DNA from: Daphnia pulex
Lineage: Eukaryota; Arthropoda; Branchiopoda; Diplostraca; Daphniidae
Direction: 5' to 3'
Length of the DNA: 64,000 nucleotides
Assembly (NCBI RefSeq): GCF_021134715.1
Contig: NC_060021.1
Location: forward strand, 1,860,001 to 1,924,000
The translations under genes and the position numbers were made by a program. The first letter of the stretch is position 1. Every line of letters begins with the position of its first letter. Shown piece by piece: positions 1-11,609 of the stretch. Under the pieces are notes generated by a model. The model made no database searches. It saw only the letters and a program-made list of their open reading frames with translations, and was not told where the DNA came from.

Positions 1-1300
1 TAGCTAGGGGCTGCGTAGGTTGTAGAATAGTACTCTGGAGCCTTGGTGGTGTAGTAGGGGGCAGTTGTGTAGTACTCGGCGGCTTTTGTGGTGTAGTAGG
101 AGGTAGTGGTGTAGTACTCGGGAGCTTTAGTATAATAAACGGGCGCTTCAGTCTGGTAATAGCTCGGGGCAGCATAATACTTAGAGGCTTCGGTGTAGTA
201 GCTTGGGGCAGCAGTTGTGTAGTACTTTGGTGCTTCGGTCTCGTAGTAGCTAGGAGCTGAGTAATATTGCGGACCCTCGGTGTAGTAAGTTGGCTCAACA
301 TAGTAAGACGGCTCAACATAGTAAGACGGAGCAGCAGTGGAGTAGTAAGTTGGGGCTACGTAATACTTAGCAGCTTCAGTGGTGTAGTAAGGAGCCGCTG
401 TGGTGCTGTAACTTGGAGCCGAGTAGTACTTTGGAGCCTCAGTGTAGTATTCAGGTGCCTTGGTGGTGTAGTACTTAGGAGCTTCGGTGTAGTAGCTAGG
501 AGCTGCGTAGGTCGTGGTGTAGTACGTCTCCGGTGTTGTGTAGTACTCAGCTTTCTTGGTAGTGTAGTACTCGGGGGCCGTGGTGGTGTAGTACTTTGGG
601 GCTTCGGTGTAATAACTAGGGGCCGCATACGTCGTGGTGTAGTACTTTGGAGCCTCAGTGGTGTAATACTTCGGAGCCTCGGTGTAGTAGCTAGGGGCAG
701 CGTAGGTTGTTGTGTAGTACTCGATCTTCTTTGTGGTGTAATACTCCGGAGCCTTTGTGGTATAGTACTCAGGCGCCTTTGTGGTATAGTAAGAAGCCGT
801 GGTGTAGTACTCGGGAGCCTTAGTGGTGTAGTACTTTGGGGCCTCGGTGTAATAGGTAGGAGCTGCATACGTCGTGGTGTAGTACTCCGGCGCTTTAGTG
901 GTGTAGTACTTTGGGGCCTCAGTGTAGTAGCTGGGAGCAGCGTAAGTCGTCGTGTAGTATTCAGCTTTCTTGGTGGTGTAGTACTCTTTCGTTGTTGTGG
1001 TCTGGTAATAGCTACTTGATGCAGAAGATGAGCCCATCGGTCCACCCGTAGTAGATCCAGCCAGCATCGAGACAACAGCTAGCAGCAGCGTGATGGCAAA
1101 GTTAGCTAATGATAAAAATTGTAAAGTTAATCAAAGTGTCAAAAGAATTATTTCAAAGTTATCACTTCAATCATTTTAGTACATCAAAAACTATACTATG
1201 TTTAAAAGAGTTAAAAAAACATTGCTGAAAGTTAAGAAAAAAATACATTTCAAATTAAGTAAAAGTTGTAAAACAAAATAAATGAAGAATTCATACCCAT
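1..1300 (-). CDS. Secreted Tyr-Tyr-Thr repeat protein, 5' part (runs off left edge)
   Basis: Two-exon model. Exon 1 is only ATGG (1300-1297) followed by donor GTATGA. The intron is 1106-1296, ending TTTATCATTAG, and exon 2 runs from 1105 to beyond base 1. The spliced start gives MANFAITLLLAVVSMLAGS, a clean signal peptide, then a Gly/Ser linker and about 350 residues of degenerate repeats such as YYTTKAPEYYTT, TYAAPSYYTEAPKYY and YVEPSYY. The repeat frame is the same at both ends of the window part, so it is open throughout; the long opposite-strand frames are shadows of the repeats. The C-terminus is outside the window. I infer an extracellular, Tyr-rich structural or cuticle-like protein, from composition only. 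The gene at 8.6-9.2 kb has the same plan: a tiny first exon split at codon 2, a signal peptide and YYT repeats. The family is recognised as Daphnia-like; its function is unknown. Confidence 0.85.
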
Positions 1301-1379
1301 GGAAACAGGATGAAATTTGATGGCACAGTAAATGGCAGATGGACTAGTGCTCCTGTTGACGTGTCGAAAAGGCGAACTC

Positions 1380-1415
1380 GACTGATTTCAGTAGCCTCTA
1401 CTCCCGTCTTTTATA
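1380..1415 (-). promoter_or_regulatory. TATA box and arthropod initiator of the first YYT gene
   Basis: Reading the minus strand, TATAAAAG lies at 1415-1408 and TCAGTC at 1385-1380. The initiator A is at 1383, 32 bases from the first T of the TATA box, which is normal core-promoter spacing. The ATG at 1300 then gives a 5' leader of about 83 bases. The YYT gene at 9.2 kb has the same TATAAAAG plus TCAGTC pair. Confidence 0.75.
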
Positions 1416-2060
1416 TTCCACCATTACCCCAAAATTCGCGCCGCTGGCGTGATTTGCTTTGTAATGATGAAAGAATCAAGATTCTAACTCCTCCCCTTTT
1501 TCATGCCACACAATTAATAAAGTTGATTATTTTTAATTGTAAGAATCCTGTTATAGATAAGAATTAAATATTTCCGCAATTAAAATTTACAAAATAAATA
1601 TTACTTTCTATTAAAGAATAAGACAACGATATGTAATGTTTGAAATTTAATTATGATTCGTAAAAATATTAAAAACCAAAAATCGATCCACTTCTTATTT
1701 ATCAATATTTTCATGACGCGGCTAATTTTAAATCGTTTTTATTGATCCCTGTTAATTCAGAACTAAACAAGATTATCACCGCTGTGTTATTTCTCTTGAA
1801 CACACGAATCATGAATGTATTAACGTAAGGAGAAATTCGGCTAATAAGAACAGCCAAGAGCAAAATGGGTAAATCGACTAAACGCAGGTACTTGGCATCC
1901 ATATTGCCGCACAGAACTGTAAAACATATGACTGGCTTAACATCAGGTTAGTAAGCAAATAATTCGGTGGTAAATTACTGGAACAAACAATTAGATTATG
2001 AGGGATAAACACTGGACCAAATGAACTTAAAACTTATCCGAAGGGCTTTAAAAGAAGTGG
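1416..2060. other. Intergenic, AT-rich, no gene seen
   Basis: This is the upstream flank of the YYT promoter followed by AT-rich sequence. Short open frames here show no recognisable domain, splice pattern or repeat. Confidence 0.5.
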
Positions 2061-2500
2061 TCACATGTTTGCTGTGCAAAATTTTCGTGCTGACGATTGT
2101 GGTAAATCTGAAGGGATATTATCATTTTTCCTTGTCACCAAACACAAAGGCTCCGTCTGTTCAGGATCCGACCAATAAACTGACTCTTCACACGATAAGC
2201 TCAAAGATTCTGGATGCGGAGAGTCAAGACTAGTAGATAATTCTTCCATTGAAACTAAATTATTTTCTTCTAAAATGGAAAAACAGATCGAGTCAAACAA
2301 AGTCTCACAAAAATAATTCAAAATAGGGTACCTCTGTTTTCTTTGTTGAAATCCAAATTTCTTGATGTCTCAAGTAGTTTACGGTTTTGACGGTAACGAT
2401 AAATTGTACTGCGGACACACCTGAAGGAAGGAATCAGCGATTCAGGGACACCACCTTTGATAACCTGCGTTAACTGCGTTAACGACAGCTTATGAATCAT
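2061..2500 (-). pseudogene. Possible transposon-derived DNA-binding ORF remnant
   Basis: Two minus-strand frames abut here. The upstream piece (2500-2318) contains a helix-turn-helix-like stretch ending in Ser-Thr-Ile-Tyr-Arg-Tyr-Arg, resembling the N-terminal binding regions of some arthropod transposon ORFs. The downstream piece (2321-2061) is acidic and Ser/Leu-rich. The two overlap by a few bases in different frames, so if they were one protein it has a frameshift. No catalytic domain is visible and the family assignment is a guess. Confidence 0.25.
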
Positions 2501-2556
2501 AAGCTGTCTCCGTTCAAGAAAGGCAAGCTAGTTTAAACTAGCTTGGTTTTCTTGAA
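2484..2556. repeat. Two adjacent hairpins, one a perfect 22-bp palindrome
   Basis: At 2484-2508 GACAGCTTA and TAAGCTGTC flank a 7-base loop. At 2524-2545 lies the perfect palindrome CAAGCTAGTTT/AAACTAGCTTG. This is nested inside TTCAAGAA (2513-2520) and TTCTTGAA (2549-2556), giving a second outer stem. It could be the end of a small foldback element next to the ORF remnant at 2061-2500. Confidence 0.7.
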
Positions 2557-4260
2557 GAGCGTCTTTTTCGGTCGGTTTACTTTCAACCGTAAAAGTAAGC
2601 TCTGAGAACGTATCGACAGTTTCGCCAGATTCGTCATTTTCTAGAGAATCTTCCAACACTGTTGACAATCGGGTCTTCTCAGCTGCGTTGGGTTATGCTT
2701 CATGATGAGCTGTTGTACCCAGACTGTTTTTCTGTTGGTAAGGGACTTGGGCAATGTGGAATACTTGCTTGACTGGTCAGAGTTAGCACTTAAGATTTTT
2801 TCAAGACTTCAGAATTCCTTCAAAGTTTGCCTGTTTATGGAACTGGAAGAACAAAACAGTCCCTCATTTAAATGCGAACAGTGAGGCGGGATTCCAGACC
2901 ACTCGTAGTCAGTTGGATGCATTCAACCTTATCCGCTAGTCCCTAGATTTTAAATTTCCCCAAAAATATTTTAATGAATTGCAATCGTCTTACTGGGTCA
3001 TTTTTTAAAAAGATATTGTATTAATGTATTGTAAATAAATAAACAAAAACACTGTGGTAGTTATTTAAAAAAAAAATTATGTTTTAAAAGTTTATACTAG
3101 GGAAGAAAAGTCGAGGTTATAGAAACTGATAAATATGAGGAGCGACTCATTCCGGAATCCGGATGCGAACTCGCAGGCGTCTTGGGCATCTGCTTTCTTT
3201 TTCCACGGATTAGTAGGACGTCTGCTGCCTAGTACATATCTTCCGCTAGATGGCGGCATATTCCCAATATTTTCTTTTTAAAACTAAGGGGATGGCGGTG
3301 ATTTCCTTTCAGTCATGGCTGCTGGCTGCTGGCTGCCACTTCTAGCGATATTTTCCTGTTTAGGTTGTTAAGAAAAGAGAAACTTAAGACCGCTTTGCTC
3401 TTCTTATGAATGTCGTATGAGATTTATGTTTGTTACTTAGACTATGTTAAGTAGAGAGGACACAAACAAACTGCCATTACTTAAGATAGAATTCTGTTGG
3501 GTTGGGATTGGGGCAAAAGTGCATCAACACATTTTTGAGAAACCAGCAAGTTTTTGTGTTGGATCTTGGATGTCAATGAGGAAAGTGATGGCTTATAATT
3601 GCAACTATTACCTCGAATGCCCAATAACTGACAGAATCAATTTAATTCTATTCACATCCGCTGCTTCAAAAAATGTGTTTATCGTAATTATTTCTATTTT
3701 CTGTTTCTCTTAACTTTTACATCATTTTTCATTTGTTAATTAACAGGTTAGCAAGGACCAATAAATGTAGAACACATCACATGTTGTTCATTGTTACATC
3801 ACCATGTACGCAAATATTAAAAAAAAACAGGACACTCAACCCAAGCCAACTCAACAAGTTTTATTATATCTCAAGAGGTAACACAATTTTACTGCATTTA
3901 TTGTCATTATACCCTTTCATTATCATTACCATACTGGCATACTGCAGAGCTAAAATTGTCTTTTTGAAGGTCTGAATATTACTCAAATTTATGATATATT
4001 GGTGAATATGACTCAAACTCAAACGTCAACCTGCAAAAGGAAAGGCCAGTTTGCATGGCCTCGACGCTCGAAGGTCACGGAGATCATTACGTAAAACGTG
4101 TCATGCAGTGGTGTACAGGTTGGGTGAGAACGGACGTACTATCAAGCAGGTAAAATAGCCGCAAGGCTTAGGAGGTGAGGGTGAGAAAAAAATCGCACAA
4201 AAGGAGAGAAAAAAGGCGAAGGAAAATTAGTCGAGGAAGCATAATCTCCGACACGGCAAA
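2557..4260. other. Intergenic, no supported gene
   Basis: AT-rich sequence with a less AT-rich patch at about 3120-3360 containing a short GGCTGCTGGCTGCTGGCTGC run. Open frames at 2702-2884, 3444-3713 and 3733-3975 show no domain, signal peptide or convincing splice structure. From about 4130 the sequence starts to resemble the upstream flank of the second YYT pseudogene, so the duplicated unit begins before the coding part. Confidence 0.5.
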
Positions 4261-4316
4261 AACTGATGTACAGTATTTGTCACCAACTTCCTTCATCGCA
4301 TTACCACTTCGCCATC

Positions 4317-4540
4317 ATGGGTAAATATTCTGTTGTTTATATTTAGTTTTATGTCAATTCTACTTGTTTCTATTTGTTAATATGCTAGTTGTTAATGAAT
4401 TTTAATGTTTAAATTTATGAATTACTTAGTTTGCTATGGCGTCGTGGTGCTGTTGGGTGTTGTATATCGTTGATGGCGGGGTCGACGATGTTTCCAGGAT
4501 ATGGTGGATACCAAACCGCAACGCCGCCGCCTTAAGTCCC
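4317..4540 (+). pseudogene. Dead YYT-family gene copy 1
   Basis: ATGG at 4317-4320 is followed by donor GTAAAT, and an acceptor ends at 4429 (ATTACTTAG). This is the same two-exon plan, with the intron splitting codon 2, as the live YYT genes. Exon 2 reads in frame for about 14 codons (VCYGVVVLLGVVY), then shifts and meets TGA. The shifted sequence still resembles the next copy (PGYGGYQTA) and ends at TAA near 4537. It is the upstream unit of a tandem pair with the copy at 4686; the flanks share blocks such as ATCTCCGACACGG. No TATA box is visible upstream. Confidence 0.65.
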
Positions 4541-4685
4541 GAAGTATAACTCTGCTTAGAGCTGCGTGAAGGTGAGTGAGAAAAGGTGGTCGAAAACAAT
4601 CGAGTGACGATCTCCGACACGGAAACAATTGCAGTGCACTATCTGTCATCAATTACATTCCTCATCGTGTAACCAGTTCGTAATT

Positions 4686-5053
4686 ATGGGTAAATATTCT
4701 CTCTTTCACATTGAGTTTTGTCAATCCTATATTTTCTGTTTACTAATATGCCTTAATTATTATTGAAAATTAATGTTAAAATTTATTAATTGTTTAGTCA
4801 ACTATAGCGCCGTGCTGCTGCTGGGTGTTGTATCGTTGTTGGCTGGGTCGAACACTGCTGTACCGACGTCTCCTGGATATGGCGGATACCAAACCGCAGT
4901 GCCGCCACCTTACTACACAATTTACGAGTTGGTTACTACTGCAACGACCAGTTGCGACCGAAGGCCCCCAAGTGCTACACCACTAAGGCACCGGAGTTTT
5001 ATACCATGACTAACGCTGCCCCGAGCTACTACACCGACGCCCCGAAATATTAA
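4686..5053 (+). pseudogene. Dead YYT-family gene copy 2
   Basis: ATGG at 4686-4689, donor GTAAAT at 4690, acceptor at 4797 and exon 2 from 4798. The spliced start is MVNYSAVLLLGVVSLLAGS, a good signal peptide closely like the live gene at 1.3 kb. Reading continues through GYGGYQTAVPPPYYTIY, then a frameshift near 4960 takes it to TGA. In the shifted frame the family repeats continue ([21 protein letters not shown]) and end at TAA 5051-5053. It has only about two repeat units against dozens in the gene at the left edge. The CNNM fragment starts about 100 bases downstream on the same strand. Confidence 0.75.
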
Positions 5054-5151
5054 TACCCTGCCGCGACTTTTCAGTCAGATTTTCAGAGCCAAGCAATGCA
5101 ATTTGCGAGTGCCAAGCAAATGGCGGATGTGAGGCCTGCAATTTTGGGAAC

Positions 5152-7095
<1,944 letters not shown>

Positions 7096-7780
7096 ATCAA
7101 TGAAAGGATACAGGGATTTGAAGAATTATTTCCGTCTCTGAGTTGAATTTTTGAAGGGAAAAACTGAAATGAACAAGATCATCTAAAAGAATAATAATAT
7201 TAATGAAGAAATATTATTTTTTGTTAATCAAATGCAAGTGACAAGCTATAGACACCGTACGAAAATTCAGAAATAACCAGAAATAGATGCCGTTATTACA
7301 ATGTTAATTCCCTCGCAAATTTGCACAGTCACACATTTCAAAGCATTCAGTTTCTTTCTATGCATAATATAGTGAGATCAAGTATGTTTGTATGTACTTA
7401 TGATATAAATATGTCTAAAGTTTTGCACGATTCCTTTTTGCGATATGCAGTCCCTTTGTAACTATATTAAAAAAACATTTAAACCTGTCGGTCTTCCGTC
7501 AAGAAAGTTGTCTAGCCTTTAGCTAGATCTTAATACAAACCTCAGTCTTACACACTCTGCTGATTATAAAAAAACCTCCAGATATGTTTACGACTTTACG
7601 GTAAATTTTTAATATCACAATCGAAATTTGTATTATTTAAAAGCGTAGATTCACAGTAGGTAATTTTGACAGTAGTCTTTTTATCTGTGGTTTGAATGTG
7701 ATCCCATTTCCCGCCATTGCTTAAGTAAAAACAAATGAATAATCGATTTTCACTGGTTTTTTCTTTTCGTGCGTCGGCAG
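7096..7780. other. Intergenic, AT-rich
   Basis: 3' flank of the CNNM copy and upstream flank of the next gene. No clear TATA plus initiator pair was found for the gene that follows. The polypyrimidine stretch before 7781 looks like a splice acceptor, so a short upstream exon of the next gene may lie here. Confidence 0.45.
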
Positions 7781-8561
7781 AAGCAGCTGTTTTATTGTTT
7801 GCTCATTCTCATTTTATCTTCTACAGCCATCGGTACAGCCATGTCCACCACGCGTCCGACTTCCGACAGCCAACCAAATCTCAACATGTCGATTACTTCC
7901 AGTGCTACTACTACTACTACTACAAAAGGTATCATTGATTGTGTTGAAAAATGCACGTGTCACGCCACGCAAGGTTGGCATGAAATATTTCGTCGTTTCA
8001 CGACCTGTCAAAATTCTGTAGACGGTGAGACGACGGCTCATTCGTCGAGTGAAAACATTCAAAGTGTCGATCGCAATTCAACTCGGGTGCCATCGTTTCT
8101 GTTCCGCCAACATCGCAGCAGTTCAAATTCGTCTCCCCGTAACATTCTAGACAGGTTCGTTAGTTGATATCAATTTGTGTTAGTAGAACTGAACGTAACA
8201 AGGTCGATCTAAAGTAATTTGCTTCTTCTTTTGTGTTTTTGTGTTGGGGTCTGGCGTGATGTACAGGTTGATTCCATCTCGTTCAGAAACGAATATGCAG
8301 CTGGCTCAGCATCTTTTTTCGACCACGTCACATCGTCCCGTCGGAGACGACTCTGAGCAACACTCCCGGCAAGTCACGCCAATTCTCACATTCGGCAATA
8401 AAGTTGTGAGAGTGAAACCGATGGCATCTTTGTCTTGTGGTACGACTCCTAAATCCAAATTTGAATTCCCCACTTTACCCCATCGAGTTATGTACGCCCG
8501 GGAACCGGGAATCCATTTCAGTAAAACCAAAAATAAAAAATTGCCTCACGATGGCAATTAA
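7781..8561 (+). CDS. Unrecognised, possibly secreted protein, two exons seen, start uncertain
   Basis: Exon a (7781-8154) and exon b (8267-8561, stop TAA) join in phase across a 112-bp GTTCGT...TACAG intron. Together they give about 221 codons. Exon a starts right after a good acceptor (TTCTTTTCGTGCGTCGGCAG) and opens with a hydrophobic run, FYCLLILILSSTAIGTAMS, like a signal peptide. I therefore expect a tiny first exon upstream, as in the YYT genes, but could not place it; the in-frame GTG at 7769 is unlikely as a eukaryotic start. The rest is Ser/Thr-rich with a Thr run, a few cysteines (CVEKCTCH) and a basic tail. No known domain was recognised. It ends 67 bases before the 3' end of the convergent YYT gene. 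Confidence 0.55.
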
Positions 8562-8627
8562 TGAATGTGTGAAGAGAAACGAGAAAATATGACTAAACAT
8601 TTAAAGGTTTCTCAAGAAAATATGAAA

Positions 8628-9180
8628 TCAATACGACGGCGCTGCCCTCTGATAGCTGGCGGGATACGACACAGTAGTAGTGTAGTATGACGGAGCGGAA
8701 TAGTACTTGTGAGCTTCGGTGTAGTAACTTGCTGTGGTGTAGTACTCTGGCGCCTTTGTAGCGTAGTATTTCTCAGTCTCGGTGTAGTAGCTGGGAGTGG
8801 TGTAGTAAGGGGTCGGCTGAGTGTAGTAGCTCGGAGTGGAATAGTATTTTGGAGCCTCGGTGTAGTACTCTGGCGCCGGAGTTGGGTAGTAGCTTTGAGG
8901 TTGAGTGTAGTAGTATTCGCCGGCTTCATTGGCTTTATGCTCCATCCTGCCCATGTGACCTTTAGGCATCATACCACCCAAAACGCCATTGGATGCCCAC
9001 AATAGACATTGAATCAGCAAGATCTTATTCACGTTTTTGATCGAACCAGACAGACCTGTAAAACATAAATGCATACGATTTAAAATTTCAGAACAGAACA
9101 ACTTTTCAAACAAACAATACTTGATTAAAATTGAAATATTTAACATCACTAGCAACGAAAAAGTAAACTAACTTACTCAT
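8628..9180 (-). CDS. Secreted Tyr-Tyr-Thr repeat protein 2, complete
   Basis: Exon 1 is ATGA (9180-9177) with a perfect donor GTAAGT. The intron is 9056-9176 and exon 2 is 9055-8628, stop TGA. Splicing gives MSLSGSIKNVNKILLIQCLL and then a hydrophobic stretch ending GVLGG, a probable signal peptide. A short Met/Gly/His/Lys-rich segment follows (MMPKGHMGRMEHK), then about 100 residues of YYT-type repeats (EYYTEAPKYYSTPSYYT, EYYTTASYYTEAHKYY). The total is about 143 residues. A longer open frame reading through the intron from 9155 is an artefact; the split second codon and a signal peptide identical in plan to the 1.3-kb gene decide the start. I infer an extracellular Tyr-rich structural protein. 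The opposite-strand frame at 8709-9005 is a shadow of the repeats. Confidence 0.85.
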
Positions 9181-9255
9181 ATTGATGACGGAATGAATTG
9201 GAACAGAGTAAATCAAAACAGATATCTTGGTACAGTACGTGATTGAACAGTATTG

Positions 9256-9293
9256 GACTGATAAATTTAATGGAAGACGGTCTGCCTTTTATA
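9256..9293 (-). promoter_or_regulatory. TATA box and initiator of YYT gene 2
   Basis: On the minus strand TATAAAAGG is at 9293-9285 and TCAGTC at 9261-9256, with the initiator A at 9259, 34 bases from the first T of the TATA box. This leaves an 80-base leader before the ATG at 9180. It is the same element pair and nearly the same spacing as the promoter at 1380-1415. Confidence 0.75.
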
Positions 9294-9300
9294 CGCCCCC

Positions 9301-11609
9301 AATTTTTTGTTTCGTTACGTAAAACAAAAGTATGGCGGCACGAATAAGCCAATAGAATTACGTTTCTTTATAAAGGAAGGGCTATCTGTTTTTAAAATTA
9401 TTTAATCACCCTAGGCTTCTTTCTCTTCCCCATATTCGCCGCCATTCTTCCGCGTGACAGCATTGCCTGTTTTAGGTTGAAAAAGGAAGAGTTTTCACTT
9501 GGCCTGAAGCAGATTTGTGGGAGAATCCTGCCCTCATTAATATCTACCTTCTTTTCCTTATTATGCAATGCCTCAGCGCGATTTTTTCAAGATACAGTTA
9601 GGAAAAAAAATGATAACTAAAATAAAAGCAAAGGAAAAGAGAATCAAAGAGATGCTCACAATGTCTAAATTACAACGAATGCCAGAACGAAAGGACGGAA
9701 AAGACATTTTCCTCTACAAATTATATTGTCCTGCTAACGGGTCGGTTTGATGGCATCGTTTCTGTTGGCTTAATTCTTGTCACATCTTTATTGTCGGGGT
9801 TGAATTCAAGTGTGGGAGGATAGACGCGGCCACTACACTCGCGTTTCTAGGAAGTCGGGAAGTCCTCTGATTAAATATATAGGCTACTCCAGACTATTCG
9901 TCTATTGAGGTTTTCAATTCAGAGTGAATGGGAGTATGGTGGATGGTGGGAGTATGTATAGGCCTATATGGATTACACTTTCTTTTTTTTAGTCACAATC
10001 ACAGTGGAATGTCCAGACTGAAATCTGCTTCTTTATTATATAACAAGGAAGATCAATAAAACATCAGATACGGGGTTACATGATAACGTAAAAAAAGTAG
10101 AAGATACTGCGGGACATACAAGGAATATCTGTAACACACCGATTACATGCACTAAGAGGCCGATGTATTGACTGTCGGGGTGTACAGAGAGGGAGCGAGT
10201 GCCGGGGCAAGAGAGTGAGAGAGATATACATCTTTTGGGTGCAGCTCATACATGGGGTTAAGGAGCGGGGAAGATGAGATGATCCGCGGCGGGCGCGCCA
10301 AGTCATGTCGGGACGGTGCGGAAAGCCGGAACGGGATGGTGCGCGCGGCCAGTCATCTCGGGATGGCGCGGCAAGTCATCCCGGGTTGGCAAGTGCTGAC
10401 CGGCTGCTTCTCCCGCGTGACGTCGGGGGTGACGCTGTAGGGGTGACGTCAGTGTTGCCGGTCGTGACGTCAGGTCGTGACGTCCTTGGCGGTGGCCATC
10501 TTGACGTGGGCGGGGCTACCGCCGGGGCATTACATATCACTGCGTGTATTGAGTTAACTAAATTCCTTGGCCTTGAGCGCCGCCTTCGTCATTTCTAAGC
10601 CTATACCCTAAATACGGGATTTTACACAATGTTTTCGTTTTTTTGGGGGAAAGGACTCACGTGCTACCGTGTATATTCCCAAGGACTGTTATTCGCGAGG
10701 TTATTCGATTGGAAAATGGCTTTCCTTACGAAAACACACGGCAGTCCAAAGACGCAATTGATTGAAATTAATTGAAACAAGAAAAACAAAATCAGTAGCC
10801 TAACGGTTGTTCGGCGTAAATAATAAGAAAATAGTGGCCTTGGAACGAACCCTACTACTATCGTAATAAAATAAAGCCGGAATAATAACACCGTGATAAC
10901 ACGACAAAGTATAGATTATGAGTAGTTTCTTTAACATTTTAATCGAGAAAATCTGACAATGTACCAAATGACCCCCAAATATTCGCCACGTAGCGTGACT
11001 GACTGTTACAGTGAGCCAGCTAACAGTAGATTTTTTCTGTCTAAACAACTTTTAATGGAAATTCTGTTGACGAGATCGTCACCAGAATACATATTGAGAC
11101 GTATAACTTTAGAATCTTTAAATTACTCTCGGCCGTCGTTCCGATAATAGATTCGTACCGATTGACTGGAGTTAGCATGTAAACCTCCTGTAGACGAACT
11201 GATGAATGCCAATTTGCCAATGCAACCAATTAGTAACCAAGTGCTGATCTTTGCATGATTTAAAAATCCCGATGCCTTGATTAAGTTCAAAATCACGTAC
11301 TATCGTATTCCGAAAATGATATAAATAAAGAATCCAGCGCCGTACCGGACACAAATCATTCGGTGTTTGCTAGACTCCTACCGGACGTTCCACGGGCACT
11401 TCCATCTCTATAATTTTAAAAGAGAAAACCAGCACTCACTAAATTTATTCCTTACTGACGAGACGTAATTTTCTCTTCAGTTCATATCAATTGCGGGTCT
11501 TTGGACTCGGTCGTGAAAACTAATTCAACCAAGTGCGCTTGTGTCTTTTCCGGGAAAAATCCCGTATTCGTCAAGAGCAGATTTTCTCTACAACCATTGC
11601 GATAGGGAA
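9301..11609. other. Intergenic between YYT gene 2 and the SLC26 pseudogene
   Basis: Mostly AT-rich without a supported gene. The open frame at 9568-9750 is Lys-rich low complexity. The GC-rich island at 10250-10530 is listed separately. A possible acceptor at about 11478 (TTCTCTTCAG) may belong to a 5' untranslated exon of the SLC26 copy. Confidence 0.5.
10250..10530. promoter_or_regulatory. GC-rich island with clustered TGACGTC (CRE-like) motifs
   Basis: This stretch is much richer in G, C and CpG than its surroundings. Between 10420 and 10490 TGACGTC occurs four times: GTGACGTCGG, GGTGACGTCAGTG, CGTGACGTCAGG and CGTGACGTCCTT. A TTGACGTGGG follows. Upstream are repeated GCGGCAAGTCATC/GCGCGGCCAGTCATC words, suggesting internal tandem duplication of about 40-50 bp. 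It could be a promoter/enhancer or the regulatory part of a retrotransposon LTR. No adjoining coding exon was found. Confidence 0.45.

Noticed and set aside
267..1019. Long plus-strand frame (250 codons) and minus frame 356-1075 over the YYT repeats
   Set aside because: Both are alternative-frame shadows of the YYT repeat; the third frame has a signal peptide, a proper intron and a promoter.
7769..7780. GTG at 7769 as the start of the unknown secreted protein
   Set aside because: A non-ATG start is improbable in a eukaryote and it falls inside a polypyrimidine/AG acceptor.
10076..10598. Open frames over the GC-rich island
   Set aside because: Expected in GC-rich sequence, where stop codons are rare; no domain or splice context.
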